Below, piece by piece: positions 26,993-36,430 of a DNA stretch of 64,000 nt. A program made the translations under genes and the position numbers. The notes beneath the pieces were generated by a model. The model worked only from the letters and a program-made list of their open reading frames with translations, was not told the DNA's origin and searched no databases. Where the stretch lies: contig NZ_JRHC01000004.1 in assembly GCF_000949475.1 (NCBI RefSeq), forward strand, positions 186,001 through 250,000, written 5' to 3'. This DNA is from Draconibacterium sediminis (GTDB taxonomy: Bacteria > Bacteroidota > Bacteroidia > Bacteroidales > Prolixibacteraceae). The stretch's first letter is position 1. Each line of letters starts with the position of its first letter.

Positions 26993-28518
26993 TGGGAAGT
27001 TATATTATTGGAGTAAATATAATATCGGCACTTTTTATTTCCATATCGGCAATAATTGTTTTTGTGCGGCTCTATCGCAACCGGGTTCAATACAAAATAT
27101 TATTTGGTGTTGCATTAATTATTCTGCTGTCCGGATCGGTTATCAATATCTATCAGCATACAACAATATGGGACAATGCCGAAGAATTTGAACAGATTTT
27201 AAGCATCCTGTTTTTGCCCATTATAATTTTTGCTATTTACGAAAGTATTATTGGCGAACAGCTGCGCCGGCGTATAAAAAGCGAGCAAATGTTTAAAGGC
27301 ATTTTCAACCAAACGTTTTCGTTTGTTGGTTTGCTCGATGGTGAGGGCCGACTGCTAGAAGCCAATTCAACTGCATGCGATTTTATCGGATATAAAAACG
27401 ATGAATACAGAAAAGTATTCTTCCCGGAAACCAGATGGTGGGAACATTCTTCCGACGAGCGGAAAAAATTAACCGGGGCGATTGAGCAGGCCCGGCAAGG
27501 AAAAACCGTTCGATACGAAACCACAAATATCGATAAGGATGGACGAATTCATTATATCGACCTTTCCTTAAAACCGATTTTCGATTCGGGCAACAATATC
27601 ATTAATTTAATTGCCGAGGGGCGCGATTTTACTGAAATAAAATTGACGAGACTGGAGCTGGAGAAACACAAAAAAAATCTGGAAGACATTGTCGATAAGC
27701 GTACATTGGAATTAAAGACGGCCATTGAAGAGCTGCATACAAAAAATGAAGCTTTAAACGAAAAAAATACCATAATTAACGAGCAGAACGCGAAGCTGAT
27801 AAGTACCCTAATCGACTTAAAAGAAACGCAGGCGCAACTGTTTCAGTCGGAGAAAATGGCTTCGTTGGGAGTACTAACCGCCGGAGTTGCCCACGAAATT
27901 AATAATCCGCTAAACTATATTATTGGGGCCTACGAAGGATTAAAACAAAAGGAAATACACCGTAGCGACGAGGAGGCCAAAATTCTTCTTGATGCCATTA
28001 AAATGGGTGTAGAGCGTGTATCGGGCATTGTAAAAAGCCTCAACCAGTTTAGCCGAAATACCCCGGCAGACAACGAAGAATGTAACATTCATGAAATAAT
28101 CGACGACAGCCTGGTAATGCTCCAAAGCCAGTTGAATAACCGAATTCAGATTTACAAGAACTATTCCGACGAATCATTTGTTACTTTTGGCAATGTTGGA
28201 AATATTCATCAGGTTTTTTTGAATATTCTTTCCAATGCCGAACAGGCCATTAACGAAAAAGGAAAAATTTGGATTAAAACAACAAAAAACGACAACCATT
28301 TAATCATTAAAATAACCGACTCGGGGAAGGGCATAGAAAAGGACGCTATAACCAAAATCACCGATCCGTTCTACACCACCAAAGATCCGGGTAAAGGAAC
28401 CGGTTTAGGACTCTCAATTGTCTTTGGTATTATTAAAGAACACGGAGGTAGCCTTGAATTTGAGTCGGAAGTAAACAAAGGAACAACCGTAACAGTTATG
28501 TTACCAAAAAAGGAGTGA
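26992..28518 (+). CDS. Membrane-bound PAS-domain histidine kinase
   Basis: A 508-residue sensor kinase. Three transmembrane helices lie at about 5-27, 35-52 and 68-86. A PAS domain follows at about 98-215 (FKGIFNQTFSFVGLLDGEGRLLEANSTAC), then a coiled coil at 215-288. The HisKA-type dimerisation helix contains the phospho-acceptor His301 in GVAHEINNPLNYIIGA, and the HATPase domain has ILSNAEQAIN (N box), KITDSGKGI (G1) and GTGLGLSIV (G2). The HEINNPL form is that of the NtrB-like kinases. It overlaps the small membrane gene by one base and is followed after 3 bp by its likely response regulator. Confidence 0.92.
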   Translation: MGSYIIGVNIISALFISISAIIVFVRLYRNRVQYKILFGVALIILLSGSVINIYQHTTIWDNAEEFEQILSILFLPIIIFAIYESIIGEQLRRRIKSEQMFKGIFNQTFSFVGLLDGEGRLLEANSTACDFIGYKNDEYRKVFFPETRWWEHSSDERKKLTGAIEQARQGKTVRYETTNIDKDGRIHYIDLSLKPIFDSGNNIINLIAEGRDFTEIKLTRLELEKHKKNLEDIVDKRTLELKTAIEELHTKNEALNEKNTIINEQNAKLISTLIDLKETQAQLFQSEKMASLGVLTAGVAHEINNPLNYIIGAYEGLKQKEIHRSDEEAKILLDAIKMGVERVSGIVKSLNQFSRNTPADNEECNIHEIIDDSLVMLQSQLNNRIQIYKNYSDESFVTFGNVGNIHQVFLNILSNAEQAINEKGKIWIKTTKNDNHLIIKITDSGKGIEKDAITKITDPFYTTKDPGKGTGLGLSIVFGIIKEHGGSLEFESEVNKGTTVTVMLPKKE

Positions 28519-28521
28519 AAC

Positions 28522-28905
28522 ATGAACAACAAACCCAAAATTCTTTATGTTGACGATGAAGAACTAAATACCACTGTTTTTCAATTAACCTTCTCGAAAG
28601 TTTTTGAGGTGTTAACTGCCGATAGCGGCGTGAAAGGCATGGAGATATTTAACAACGATCCGGACATAAAATTTGTAATTTCCGATATGAGAATGCCGGT
28701 TATGAACGGGCTGGAGTTTATACGGAAAATTAAAAACAGGTGTGCGCATATTCCCTGCAGCATCCTTTCTGGCTACCAGGAAAGCCCGGAGATTTTAAAT
28801 GCTCTCAATAACGGCGAGATAGTCGACTATTTAATGAAACCTTTTGACAAAAAGGCCATCGAACAATTGGTACTAAAACACATTAACAGCACAACCGGGA
28901 ATTAA
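28522..28905 (+). CDS. Single-domain response regulator (receiver only)
   Basis: A 127-residue receiver domain with the phospho-acceptor Asp55 in FVISDMRMPVMNG, the acidic pair Asp11-Asp12, the switch Ser in CSILSGYQES and the conserved Lys of YLMKPF. There is no output domain, so the signal must pass by protein contact, as in CheY- or Spo0F-like relays, perhaps to the hybrid kinase encoded 370 bp downstream. An AAGGAG precedes the start; the kinase gene ends 3 bp before. Confidence 0.93.
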   Translation: MNNKPKILYVDDEELNTTVFQLTFSKVFEVLTADSGVKGMEIFNNDPDIKFVISDMRMPVMNGLEFIRKIKNRCAHIPCSILSGYQESPEILNALNNGEIVDYLMKPFDKKAIEQLVLKHINSTTGN

Positions 28906-29275
28906 GTATTCCACTGGTTGTATCCCCCTGTTCCGGTCTTCAGGCCCGAACGAACTGCCCGTCTATGCGAATCCCGCTTCTGCATATATCTATACGCACA
29001 GTAAAAACTAATATCGAAAGCCACGCAATAAAATGGTTCGCCAAATGGCTGCAAAAGCCGGTAAAATTCCTCTGCACTTCGCTTCGCTCAAATAAAAACA
29101 ACCCCCAATTATATACAAGAAATGAATTAAATCGTTAATTTTCAGCAACGTTAAAAACGTTAAATGCCATGTAAGAGTACCTGGGTATGCTGAATTGACA
29201 GGTTGATGCCCTTTATGTTGAAGTTGCTTGTTTGCAAGTTGTTTGCTGAAACCAATAAAATAGAACCTTGAGAGT
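28906..29275. other. Intergenic region between the two kinase genes
   Basis: 370 bp without a credible gene. I see no terminator hairpin with a T tract, no match to the -7 consensus and no clear repeat apart from a short AACGTTAAAAACGTTAA direct repeat near 29150. A GTTTGCAAGTTGTTTGC stretch near 29225 is low-complexity. Confidence 0.5.
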
Positions 29276-32200
29276 ATGATAAAAAGTAAAATACTGCAAT
29301 TAATCGATTTTGAGAAGGTTAATACCCTGCTTGAAGGTTTTAATAAATCAACTGGTTTTGTAACGGCAATATTAGACCTCGAGGGCAATGTGCTGTCAAA
29401 ATCAGGATGGCGGCAAATATGTACTCACTTTCATCGTGTACATCCCGAAACTGCTCAAAACTGCACCATCAGCGATACGGTGTTGGCAGGGCAAATGAAC
29501 AAAGGCGAAAAGTACCATTGTTACCGGTGTTTAAACGGCTTGATTGATGTTGCCGTTCCCATAGTTATTAAAGGCGAACACATTGCCAATTTGTTTTCCG
29601 GCCAGTTCTTTTTTAAATCTCCCGACCCGGTTTATTTTAAGGAGCAAGCCAAAAAATATGGGTTTAATGAAGAAAAGTACCTGGAAGCACTTAAAAAAGT
29701 ACCGGTTATAAATGAAGAGAAAGTAAAAACAATAATGGAATTTCTGCTCGATATGACTAATCTGATTAGCGATATCACTTTTCAGAAGCAGGAATTAATG
29801 GATTTGAACGATGCCTTGCGAACCAGCGAAGAACGTTACCGGCTTATTCTGGAAAACAGTATGGATGCAATAATCCTTAAAACAGCCGATGGAGCAATTC
29901 TCTCGGCGAATAAGGCAGCATGCGAAATGTTTCAACGCTCGGAAGAAGAAATTTGCAAAGTAGGTATAAATGGATTAGTTGTGCCGAATGATCCGGGATT
30001 TGCAGCGATTCTTGATGAAGAGAAGCAAAAAGGCCGGGCCAAAGGTGAACTTTTTATGCGGAGAAAGGATAACGAAGTTTTCCCTGTTGAGATTTCATCG
30101 TCGGTTTTTGCCGATCACGAAGGGTTTAACCGGATAAGCATGATTATCCGCGATAATACCGAAAGAAAGTTAACGGAAGAGAAAGTGCGGCAAAAAGATA
30201 TCGAGTTTAGAAAACTTTCGGCAAATGTTCCCGACCTGCTGTTTCAATTTACCAGGAAACCCGACGGCAGCTATTGTGTTCCCATAGCATCAGAAGGCAT
30301 ACAGCAAATATTTGGTTGTTCTCCGGCTGATGTTGTCGATAATTTTGACCCGATAGCCAGGGTGATTTACCCGGAAGATGTTGCCAGGGTAAATAGCGCT
30401 ATTGAATATTCGGCAGAACATCTGACCTATTTTACCTGTGAGTTTAGGGTGCAAATACCGGGGAGAAATATTCAATGGATTTATTCCCGATCAACACCCG
30501 AAAGATTACCCGACGGAAGCATTACCTGGTATGGCTTTAATATGGACATTACCAAAATTAAAGAAACCGAACAGGCGCTGCAAAACGCAAAAGAAATTGC
30601 TGAGCAAAACGAATTGCTTATAGAAAAACAATATGCCGAATTAAAAAAGTCTGAACTTCAACTGAAACAATCTGAAGAAGAAATCCGGCTTAAAAACAAA
30701 ATATCCAATTCCATTATTCTGGGCTACGAAGACAAATTCTTTAAATCAATCCTCGATATTATTCTAAACACCTTAAAATGCTCATTTGGATTTTTTGGAT
30801 ATATTTCCGACAAAAACGGACAAACATTGGTTTGCCCAACGATGACCCAAGGTGTTTGGGGTAAATTCCAGGTGCCCCATAAAACAATCGAATTCCCCGA
30901 AGAAGTATGGTCAGGAATTTGGGGCACAAGTCTGATTAAAAAGAAAAGTATCTTTCGAAATGAAAACCTGAAATTCCCGATGGGGCATATACAGTTAAAA
31001 AATGCCCTGGCAGTTCCAATTCTGATTCACGAAAAATTAATCGGGCAAATTGTTGTAGCAAATAAAGAGGGTGGTTTTAACGAAAACCACAAACATATGC
31101 TTGAAGATATTTGCAATTACATCGCACCTTTGTTGCGCGCAAAACTCGGTGAAGAAAAATATAAAGCAGAACTTGTTTTTGCCAAGGAGAAAGCCGAAGA
31201 GGCCAACCAGTTAAAAACCGAATTCCTTAACAACATGTCTCATGAGATTCGTACGCCAATGAATGGGATTATCGGTTTTTCCGAGATGCTTAATAACCCG
31301 GATCTTTCTTACGAAAAAAGAAAGTATTATTCTCAAATTGTCCAAAACAGCAGCCGTCAATTGCTCCGGATTATTGATGATATACTGGAAATTTCAACAT
31401 TGGAAACCAGGCAGAAAAAAATTAATGAAACAACATTCTCTCTGAATGATTTTTTAATGGAACTATTTTCAATTTTCAGTCTGAAATCAAAAGAACGAAA
31501 TGTTCCACTCTATCTAAAAAAGGCCTTGCACGACAATGAATGCGAAATAAGTACCGATAAATCAAAACTGAATAAAATACTGAGTAACCTGCTCGAAAAC
31601 GCCATTAAGTTTACGCACTCCGGATTTATCGAATTTGGGTATAAAATCGAACAGAACAATATCGTTTTCTATGTGAAGGATACCGGAATTGGCATTTCCA
31701 GCAATAGTTTCGAACTTATTTTCGAACGGTTTTCGCAGGAAGATAAAGAAATTTCGAAAAAACACGGCGGACTGGGATTAGGCCTGTCCATATCAAAAGA
31801 AAATGCCATTCTATTGGGAGGCGACATCACACTGGAATCGGTAAAAGCGAAGGGATCTACTTTTTATGTAACCATACCATTTAAACCGGCCAATAACACC
31901 AAACACCTGTTGCAAACCGGGGCAGCTGACGGGGCATCTGGTAAACCGGCAAAAAACTTTACTATTCTTGTTGCCGAAGATGAAGAAGTAAATTTTCTGT
32001 TTATAGAGGCGCTGTTTGAAGCAAAAAATGGAAAAGAATTCGATATTCTTCATGCAAAAAATGGCCAGGAGGCAGTGGATTTATGCAGGCAAAACAAAAA
32101 AATCGACCTCGTGTTAATGGACATTAAAATGCCTGTTATGAACGGCCACGAAGCAACGGCAAAAATAAAATCAGAGTTCCCCGACTTGCCGATTATTGCC

Positions 32201-32329
32201 CAAACAGCCTATTCCAGGTATTCCGACAAACAACTGGCTATAAAACACGGATGTAACGACTTTATTTCAAAACCACTGAATAAAGAGAAATTATTTAGCC
32301 TCATCGATAAGCATTTGAAAATAGGATAG
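29276..32329 (+). CDS. Hybrid histidine kinase: PocR-PAS-PAS-GAF-HisKA-HATPase-REC
   Basis: A 1017-residue soluble hybrid kinase with no membrane segment. An N-terminal PocR domain (about 8-165) contains the conserved Cys-rich centre HCYRCLNGLIDVAVPIVIKGEHIANLFSGQF split across residues 80-110. Two PAS domains follow (about 185-300 and 305-425), a coiled coil, a GAF domain (about 475-620), HisKA with His656 in MSHEIRTPMNG, a HATPase domain (NLLENAIKFTHSG, DTGIGI, GGLGLGLSIS) and a receiver with Asp949 in LVLMDIKMPVMNG. PocR domains bind small hydrocarbon derivatives in known cases. The phosphate presumably moves from His656 to Asp949 and on to an unlinked carrier; no DNA-binding output is fused. 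Confidence 0.9.
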   Translation: MIKSKILQLIDFEKVNTLLEGFNKSTGFVTAILDLEGNVLSKSGWRQICTHFHRVHPETAQNCTISDTVLAGQMNKGEKYHCYRCLNGLIDVAVPIVIKGEHIANLFSGQFFFKSPDPVYFKEQAKKYGFNEEKYLEALKKVPVINEEKVKTIMEFLLDMTNLISDITFQKQELMDLNDALRTSEERYRLILENSMDAIILKTADGAILSANKAACEMFQRSEEEICKVGINGLVVPNDPGFAAILDEEKQKGRAKGELFMRRKDNEVFPVEISSSVFADHEGFNRISMIIRDNTERKLTEEKVRQKDIEFRKLSANVPDLLFQFTRKPDGSYCVPIASEGIQQIFGCSPADVVDNFDPIARVIYPEDVARVNSAIEYSAEHLTYFTCEFRVQIPGRNIQWIYSRSTPERLPDGSITWYGFNMDITKIKETEQALQNAKEIAEQNELLIEKQYAELKKSELQLKQSEEEIRLKNKISNSIILGYEDKFFKSILDIILNTLKCSFGFFGYISDKNGQTLVCPTMTQGVWGKFQVPHKTIEFPEEVWSGIWGTSLIKKKSIFRNENLKFPMGHIQLKNALAVPILIHEKLIGQIVVANKEGGFNENHKHMLEDICNYIAPLLRAKLGEEKYKAELVFAKEKAEEANQLKTEFLNNMSHEIRTPMNGIIGFSEMLNNPDLSYEKRKYYSQIVQNSSRQLLRIIDDILEISTLETRQKKINETTFSLNDFLMELFSIFSLKSKERNVPLYLKKALHDNECEISTDKSKLNKILSNLLENAIKFTHSGFIEFGYKIEQNNIVFYVKDTGIGISSNSFELIFERFSQEDKEISKKHGGLGLGLSISKENAILLGGDITLESVKAKGSTFYVTIPFKPANNTKHLLQTGAADGASGKPAKNFTILVAEDEEVNFLFIEALFEAKNGKEFDILHAKNGQEAVDLCRQNKKIDLVLMDIKMPVMNGHEATAKIKSEFPDLPIIAQTAYSRYSDKQLAIKHGCNDFISKPLNKEKLFSLIDKHLKIG

Positions 32330-32340
32330 GATCGAGCTAC

Positions 32341-32420
32341 AAGCTACTAGTATCCAGTATCCAGTTGAGCGAAGCGAAAATCCCGACCGTAGCGTCGGGG
32401 CATCCAGTTTCCAGCAAGCT
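32341..32420. repeat. REP-like palindrome in low-complexity repeat DNA
   Basis: The 18-base hairpin CCCGACCGTAGCGTCGGG lies at 32382-32399 in a GAGCGAAGCGAAAAT context and is flanked by TATCCAGTATCCAGT-type direct repeats. Four more copies of the same unit lie at 36.0-36.4 kb. Confidence 0.7.
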
Positions 32421-32477
32421 TCAGCTAAAAGATAGGAGAAACTTTTACCCAAAAGACGAAACTGTGTAATTTCGTTT

Positions 32478-32485
32478 TATTTTTG
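32478..32485 (+). promoter_or_regulatory. Bacteroidota -7 element upstream of the agmatine deiminase gene
   Basis: TATTTTTG matches TAnnTTTG exactly, 25 bp before the start codon. No good -33 TTG is seen at the expected distance. Confidence 0.4.
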
Positions 32486-32510
32486 AGGCCGAAAGTTTAC
32501 AGAAAGAAGC

Positions 32511-33548
32511 ATGAATAATTCAGCAGTTCAGAGTCTGCGTTTGCCCGCCGAGTGGGAGCCGCAGTCGTTTTTACAACTTACCTTTCCGCATTGCGACAGC
32601 GATTGGGCTTATCTATTAGAGGAAGCCAGTGCCTGTTTTGTGGATATCATTGAAGCCGCCGCACGCTTTCAGAAGGTACTGGTGGTTTGCGACAACGTGA
32701 AACGTGTTCGTGCGTATTTCCGAAATACTTCGAATGTTTATTTTGTTGAAGTTCCGTCGAACGACACCTGGGCGCGCGACCATGGTGGAATTACTGTTCT
32801 CGATAATGGGAAAGCCGTTGTTCAGGATTATATATTTAACGGTTGGGGAAAAAAGTTCGAAGCCGGACTGGATAATCAAATCACTAAAAGTTTGATTGAT
32901 CAGGGTTTTCTTCAGCAATGCGAATTAAAAAGTTTCGATTTTGTATTGGAAGGCGGCTCCATTGAAAGCGATGGTAGAGGGACGATTCTTACCACCACCG
33001 ACTGTTTGCTGGAGGAGAACCGCAACCCGCAGTATACTCAACAAGAAATTGAGGATATTCTGAAACAGAATTTTGGTGCAAAACGTGTTTTGTGGCTTAA
33101 CAGCGGTTACCTGGCCGGCGACGACACCGATTCGCATATCGATACAATTGCCCGCCTGTGTAACGAAAATACCATTGCCTACGTGGGGTGTAACAACCCG
33201 GAAGACGAGCATTTCGGGGCGCTGCAAAAAATGAAAGCCGAACTGGAGCAGTTTACTACCGAAGATGGAACACCTTACAAGCTGGTTGAACTTCCGTTTG
33301 CAGATCCTTGTTTTGATGACGAAGGGAACCGTTTACCGGCAACTTATGCAAATTTCACCATTATCAACGGTGCGGTGTTGCTTCCGGTTTACGGATTAAA
33401 ACAAGACGCCGAAGCTGTCGATATTTTGCAGCGGATTTTTCCTGAAAAAGAAATAATTCCAATAAATTGCAGGGTATTGATCGAGCAACACGGGTCGCTG
33501 CACTGCGTAACCATGCAGTATCCGGAAGCGGTAAAATTGAAGAGTTAA
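32511..33548 (+). CDS. aguA: Agmatine deiminase
   Basis: A 345-residue guanidino-group-modifying enzyme that hydrolyses agmatine to N-carbamoylputrescine and ammonia. Active-site segments of the family are present: NDTWARDHGGI, LEGGSIESDGRGTILTT, DDTDSHIDTIARLCN (catalytic His), and the nucleophile Cys332 in QHGSLHCVTMQYP. The length is usual. The carbamoylputrescine amidase gene follows on the same strand after a 135-bp gap that contains a palindromic repeat, and together they complete the route to putrescine. Confidence 0.94.
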   Translation: MNNSAVQSLRLPAEWEPQSFLQLTFPHCDSDWAYLLEEASACFVDIIEAAARFQKVLVVCDNVKRVRAYFRNTSNVYFVEVPSNDTWARDHGGITVLDNGKAVVQDYIFNGWGKKFEAGLDNQITKSLIDQGFLQQCELKSFDFVLEGGSIESDGRGTILTTTDCLLEENRNPQYTQQEIEDILKQNFGAKRVLWLNSGYLAGDDTDSHIDTIARLCNENTIAYVGCNNPEDEHFGALQKMKAELEQFTTEDGTPYKLVELPFADPCFDDEGNRLPATYANFTIINGAVLLPVYGLKQDAEAVDILQRIFPEKEIIPINCRVLIEQHGSLHCVTMQYPEAVKLKS

Positions 33549-33589
33549 GTAAACTTATAAAATTGAATGCCTTTATACATTGCGAAAAC

Positions 33590-33656
33590 CCCTCCTAATC
33601 TTCCGCCAGCTGGCGGGGAGGAACCGTCCCCCTTTGGGGGATTCAGGGGGTCAGTG
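33590..33656. repeat. Dispersed double-palindrome repeat, copy 1
   Basis: Two nested palindromes in a row: CTTCCGCCAGCTGGCGGGGAGG and TCCCCCTTTGGGGGA, bracketed by CCCCTCCTAA and AGGGGG. A second copy with the same order and about 75-80 percent identity lies at 58365-58431. The G/C-rich element sits in the aguA-aguB gap and could affect transcript stability. Confidence 0.75.
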
Positions 33657-33683
33657 AAACGGCAAAAAAATTGAATAAAGATC

Positions 33684-34568
33684 ATGAGCAAACTAAAAGT
33701 AGGTATCATACAGCAGAAACGTTCGGGGAACAAAGACGAAAACACTCAAAACAGTTTAAAGGCCATTAAAAAATGTGCCGAAATGGGAGCTGAACTGGTT
33801 GTGTTGCAGGAGCTGCATGCCAGTCTTTATTTTTGTCAGGTAGAGGATGTCGATCTTTTTGATCTGGCAGAACCGATACCGGGAAAAGATACCGAAATAT
33901 ATGCCGCAGCAGCTAAAGAAAATGGCGTTGTGTTGGTGACTTCGCTTTTCGAAAAACGTGCTGCCGGACTGTACCACAACACCGCTGTGGTTTTTGAGAA
34001 AGACGGATCGATGGCAGGGAAATACCGCAAAATGCACATTCCTGACGATCCCGGGTTTTACGAAAAATTCTACTTCACCCCCGGCGATATGGGTTTTGAA
34101 CCCATCGATACTTCGGTTGGACGACTCGGATTGTTGGTTTGCTGGGATCAGTGGTATCCCGAAGGAGCACGCTTAATGGCATTGGCCGGAGCAGAAATGC
34201 TTATTTATCCTACAGCTATTGGTTGGGATCCGGCTGACAACGACGATGAAAAAGCCCGCCAGCTTGATGCATGGATCATTTCGCAACGCGGACATGCAGT
34301 TGCCAATGGCCTGCCCGTAATCAGCGTTAACCGTACCGGTTTTGAACCCGATGTTACCGGAATGGGTAACGGTATCGAGTTTTGGGGAAATTCATTTGTT
34401 GCAGGTCCTCAGGGCGAATTTATTAAACAACTGTCGGCACACGACGAGCAAATCGAAGTGGTGGAGATCGACCGCAAACGCACCGAAGATGTGCGCCGTA
34501 TCTGGCCTTTCCTCCGCGATCGACGCATCGATGCCTACACCGATCTTTTGAAACGTTACCGCGATTAA
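33684..34568 (+). CDS. aguB: N-carbamoylputrescine amidase
   Basis: A 294-residue nitrilase-superfamily enzyme that converts N-carbamoylputrescine to putrescine, CO2 and ammonia. The catalytic triad is visible: Glu43 in VLQELHASLYFCQ, Lys116 in GKYRKMHIPDDP, and Cys153 in LLVCWDQWYPEGARLMAL. The substrate-specific features CQ after the Glu loop and FTPGDMGF agree with AguB. It forms a pathway unit with aguA upstream. Putrescine so made may serve as a polyamine; no uptake or export gene is adjacent. Confidence 0.93.
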   Translation: MSKLKVGIIQQKRSGNKDENTQNSLKAIKKCAEMGAELVVLQELHASLYFCQVEDVDLFDLAEPIPGKDTEIYAAAAKENGVVLVTSLFEKRAAGLYHNTAVVFEKDGSMAGKYRKMHIPDDPGFYEKFYFTPGDMGFEPIDTSVGRLGLLVCWDQWYPEGARLMALAGAEMLIYPTAIGWDPADNDDEKARQLDAWIISQRGHAVANGLPVISVNRTGFEPDVTGMGNGIEFWGNSFVAGPQGEFIKQLSAHDEQIEVVEIDRKRTEDVRRIWPFLRDRRIDAYTDLLKRYRD

Positions 34569-34639
34569 AGGGTGTATTGAACTATTTATCAGCTAAATCG
34601 TCTTATTTTCGTAAATTGTTAAATCCTAATTCTACGATA

Positions 34640-35989
34640 ATGAGAAAAATACTCCTTTTGTGCCTGGTAACGGTATCTCTTTTTTCCTGCAGCCCAAAAC
34701 AACAGCTAACAGCAAAATCCGATCTGGAAATATTTGCTGATTCCCTTTTCAAAGCCGATATCGACAGCTCGTTTATTGCCGGAGCTTCTGTACTGATCGC
34801 TCAGCACGGGAACAAATTACTGGACAAATCATACGGTCTGGCCAGCCTCGAATTGAATGCTTCAGTTCCGGTTAATGCTTCTTTCGAAATTGGTTCGGTA
34901 ACCAAACAGTTTACCGCCGCTGCCATTCTCAAATTAAGGCAGGAAGGCAAACTGTCGCTGAATGATGAGCTAACCGAATACGTTGATTTCGATACAAAAG
35001 GAAAAGAAGTAAACATCAGTAATTTGCTTTATCACACCTCAGGAATTCCCGGTTACACAGAGATACCCGAATTTTGGGACTTGAGTATCGAGCAGCACGA
35101 AAAAGACACCTTGCTCAGAATGGTAGAACAGCACGATTTTCTTTTTGAACCCGGAGAGGCAATGATCTACAGCAACAGTGGTTATTTTCTGCTGGGATTG
35201 ATTATTGAAAAGGTAAGCGAAATGTCGTACGAAGATTACCTCGACGAAGCGTTTTTTAAGCCGCTCGGAATGGATCATACTTACTATTGCAGTACTTCGG
35301 AACCCGTAAAAGGAAAAGTTTACGGCTACGAATACACTCCGGAAGGTTTGATGCAAAAATCGTATATCGATCACACCTGGCCGTATGCAGCGGGCTCCTT
35401 GTGTAGCACAAAGGAAGACCTTTTAACGTGGCTGGAAGCGCTTCACGGAGGCAGTGTGCTCGACGAGGAAGGATACAGTTTAATGACCACCCCCGGAACA
35501 TTAAACGACGGCAGTTTATTGCGCTATGCTATGGGGCTCGATCACTTCAGCCTGTCGGGAAATGAAATGATAGCTCACGGTGGAGGGATCAATGGTTTTC
35601 TATCCGAAACCCGTTATTTCCCCGATGCCGACCTTTATGTAATTTGCCTGGTAAATACCGCCGGACCAAAAGGTGCGAGCTATTTTGCCGACAAGTTGAC
35701 CTGGAACATTCTTGACAAAGTACAACCGGAAGCAACAGACACAGCCAGCGATCTTCAGCGTTATAACGGCAAATATACCGGCCCGGTGAGGGGACGAAAT
35801 GTTACACTTGATGTTAGCGCTTTGGATAACGGTTTTACGCTTATAGCCAAAGGTTCGGAAGATATGGATACCGTTAACACTTACCTAGGAAACGATGCCT
35901 GGGCCGATGGTACCGATATCTACAAATTCACCGACGACAAACTAAAAATCGACATGGTTTACGGTTATTATATTCTGGATAAAGAATAA
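34640..35989 (+). CDS. Serine hydrolase, beta-lactamase/class C penicillin-binding-protein family
   Basis: A 449-residue exported hydrolase; the start at 34640 opens a lipoprotein signal with lipobox LFSC (Cys16), whereas the frame extends 63 bp upstream without a convincing start. The family motifs are present: SVTK (SxxK, nucleophile Ser) in EIGSVTKQFTAAAIL, YSN (YxN) in MIYSNSGYFLLG, and HGG in IAHGGGINGFLSE. A C-terminal extension of about 90 residues is beta-rich. Such proteins act as D-aminopeptidases, esterases or peptidoglycan carboxypeptidases; the substrate is not predictable and true beta-lactamase activity is unlikely. Confidence 0.87.
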   Translation: MRKILLLCLVTVSLFSCSPKQQLTAKSDLEIFADSLFKADIDSSFIAGASVLIAQHGNKLLDKSYGLASLELNASVPVNASFEIGSVTKQFTAAAILKLRQEGKLSLNDELTEYVDFDTKGKEVNISNLLYHTSGIPGYTEIPEFWDLSIEQHEKDTLLRMVEQHDFLFEPGEAMIYSNSGYFLLGLIIEKVSEMSYEDYLDEAFFKPLGMDHTYYCSTSEPVKGKVYGYEYTPEGLMQKSYIDHTWPYAAGSLCSTKEDLLTWLEALHGGSVLDEEGYSLMTTPGTLNDGSLLRYAMGLDHFSLSGNEMIAHGGGINGFLSETRYFPDADLYVICLVNTAGPKGASYFADKLTWNILDKVQPEATDTASDLQRYNGKYTGPVRGRNVTLDVSALDNGFTLIAKGSEDMDTVNTYLGNDAWADGTDIYKFTDDKLKIDMVYGYYILDKE

Positions 35990-36020
35990 CAACCGTCCCG
36001 AAGTTTCGGGGCCACAAGTC

Positions 36021-36430
36021 GCAAGTTAAGCGAAGCCAAATCCCGACCGCAGCGTCGGGGTCGCAAGTTAAGCGCAGCGCAATCCCAACCGTAGCGTCAG
36101 GACATCAAGCATTGTAATCTAAAAGATCACTTCGGTCCCCGTCCGTCGGTTGCCGGACAGCTCCCTCGTGATGACAAGGTGTGTAGTAACGAATGCCGCG
36201 GACGGCAACTAACTTGTTTTCACTTTATACTTCTTGTCCGCGGCTGATACTTATCAACCAAATCGTCATTGCGATCCCGATGAGTAAAACGAATCGGGAG
36301 AAGCAATCTCACCGCTCCCACACGAATCCTTTCGCGTGGAAAAAGCTTCCAGTTAAGCGAAGCGAAAATCCCGACCGCAGCGTCGGGGTATCCAGTTAAG
36401 CGAAGCGCAATCCCGACCGCAGCGTCGGGA
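36021..36430. repeat. Cluster of about 40-bp REP-like units
   Basis: A unit of the form AAGTTAAGCGAAGCGAAAAT plus the hairpin CCCGACCGCAGCGTCGGG occurs with hairpins at 36042-36059, 36083-36101 (diverged), 36370-36387 and 36412-36429. The same unit is at 32382 and inverted, diverged forms (CCCGACGCTTCGATCGGG) are at 43966 and 44179. The hairpin with a conserved flanking tail is the shape of bacterial REP elements. Confidence 0.75.
36262..36310. repeat. Composite palindrome of the CGTCATTGCGA...GAAGCAATCTC type
   Basis: The element starts with CGTCATTGCGA and ends with GAAGCAATCTC, a pair of ends I know from dispersed repeats in many unrelated bacterial genomes. A nested inverted repeat (ATCCCGAT / ATCGGGA) fills the middle. 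Confidence 0.6.

Noticed and set aside
33545..33745. Minus-strand open frame with a PPAGGRLGG segment
   Set aside because: The peptide is encoded by the double-palindrome repeat; a similar peptide arises from the second copy at 58.4 kb. It is a repeat artefact.
34640..35989. True beta-lactamase resistance gene
   Set aside because: SxxK, YxN and HGG motifs are shared by many esterases and peptidases of the family; the long C-terminal extension and lipoprotein signal do not point to resistance.
36193..36399. 68-codon open frame in the repeat region
   Set aside because: It runs through REP-like and CGTCATTGCGA-type repeats, has no start signal and its composition follows the repeats.
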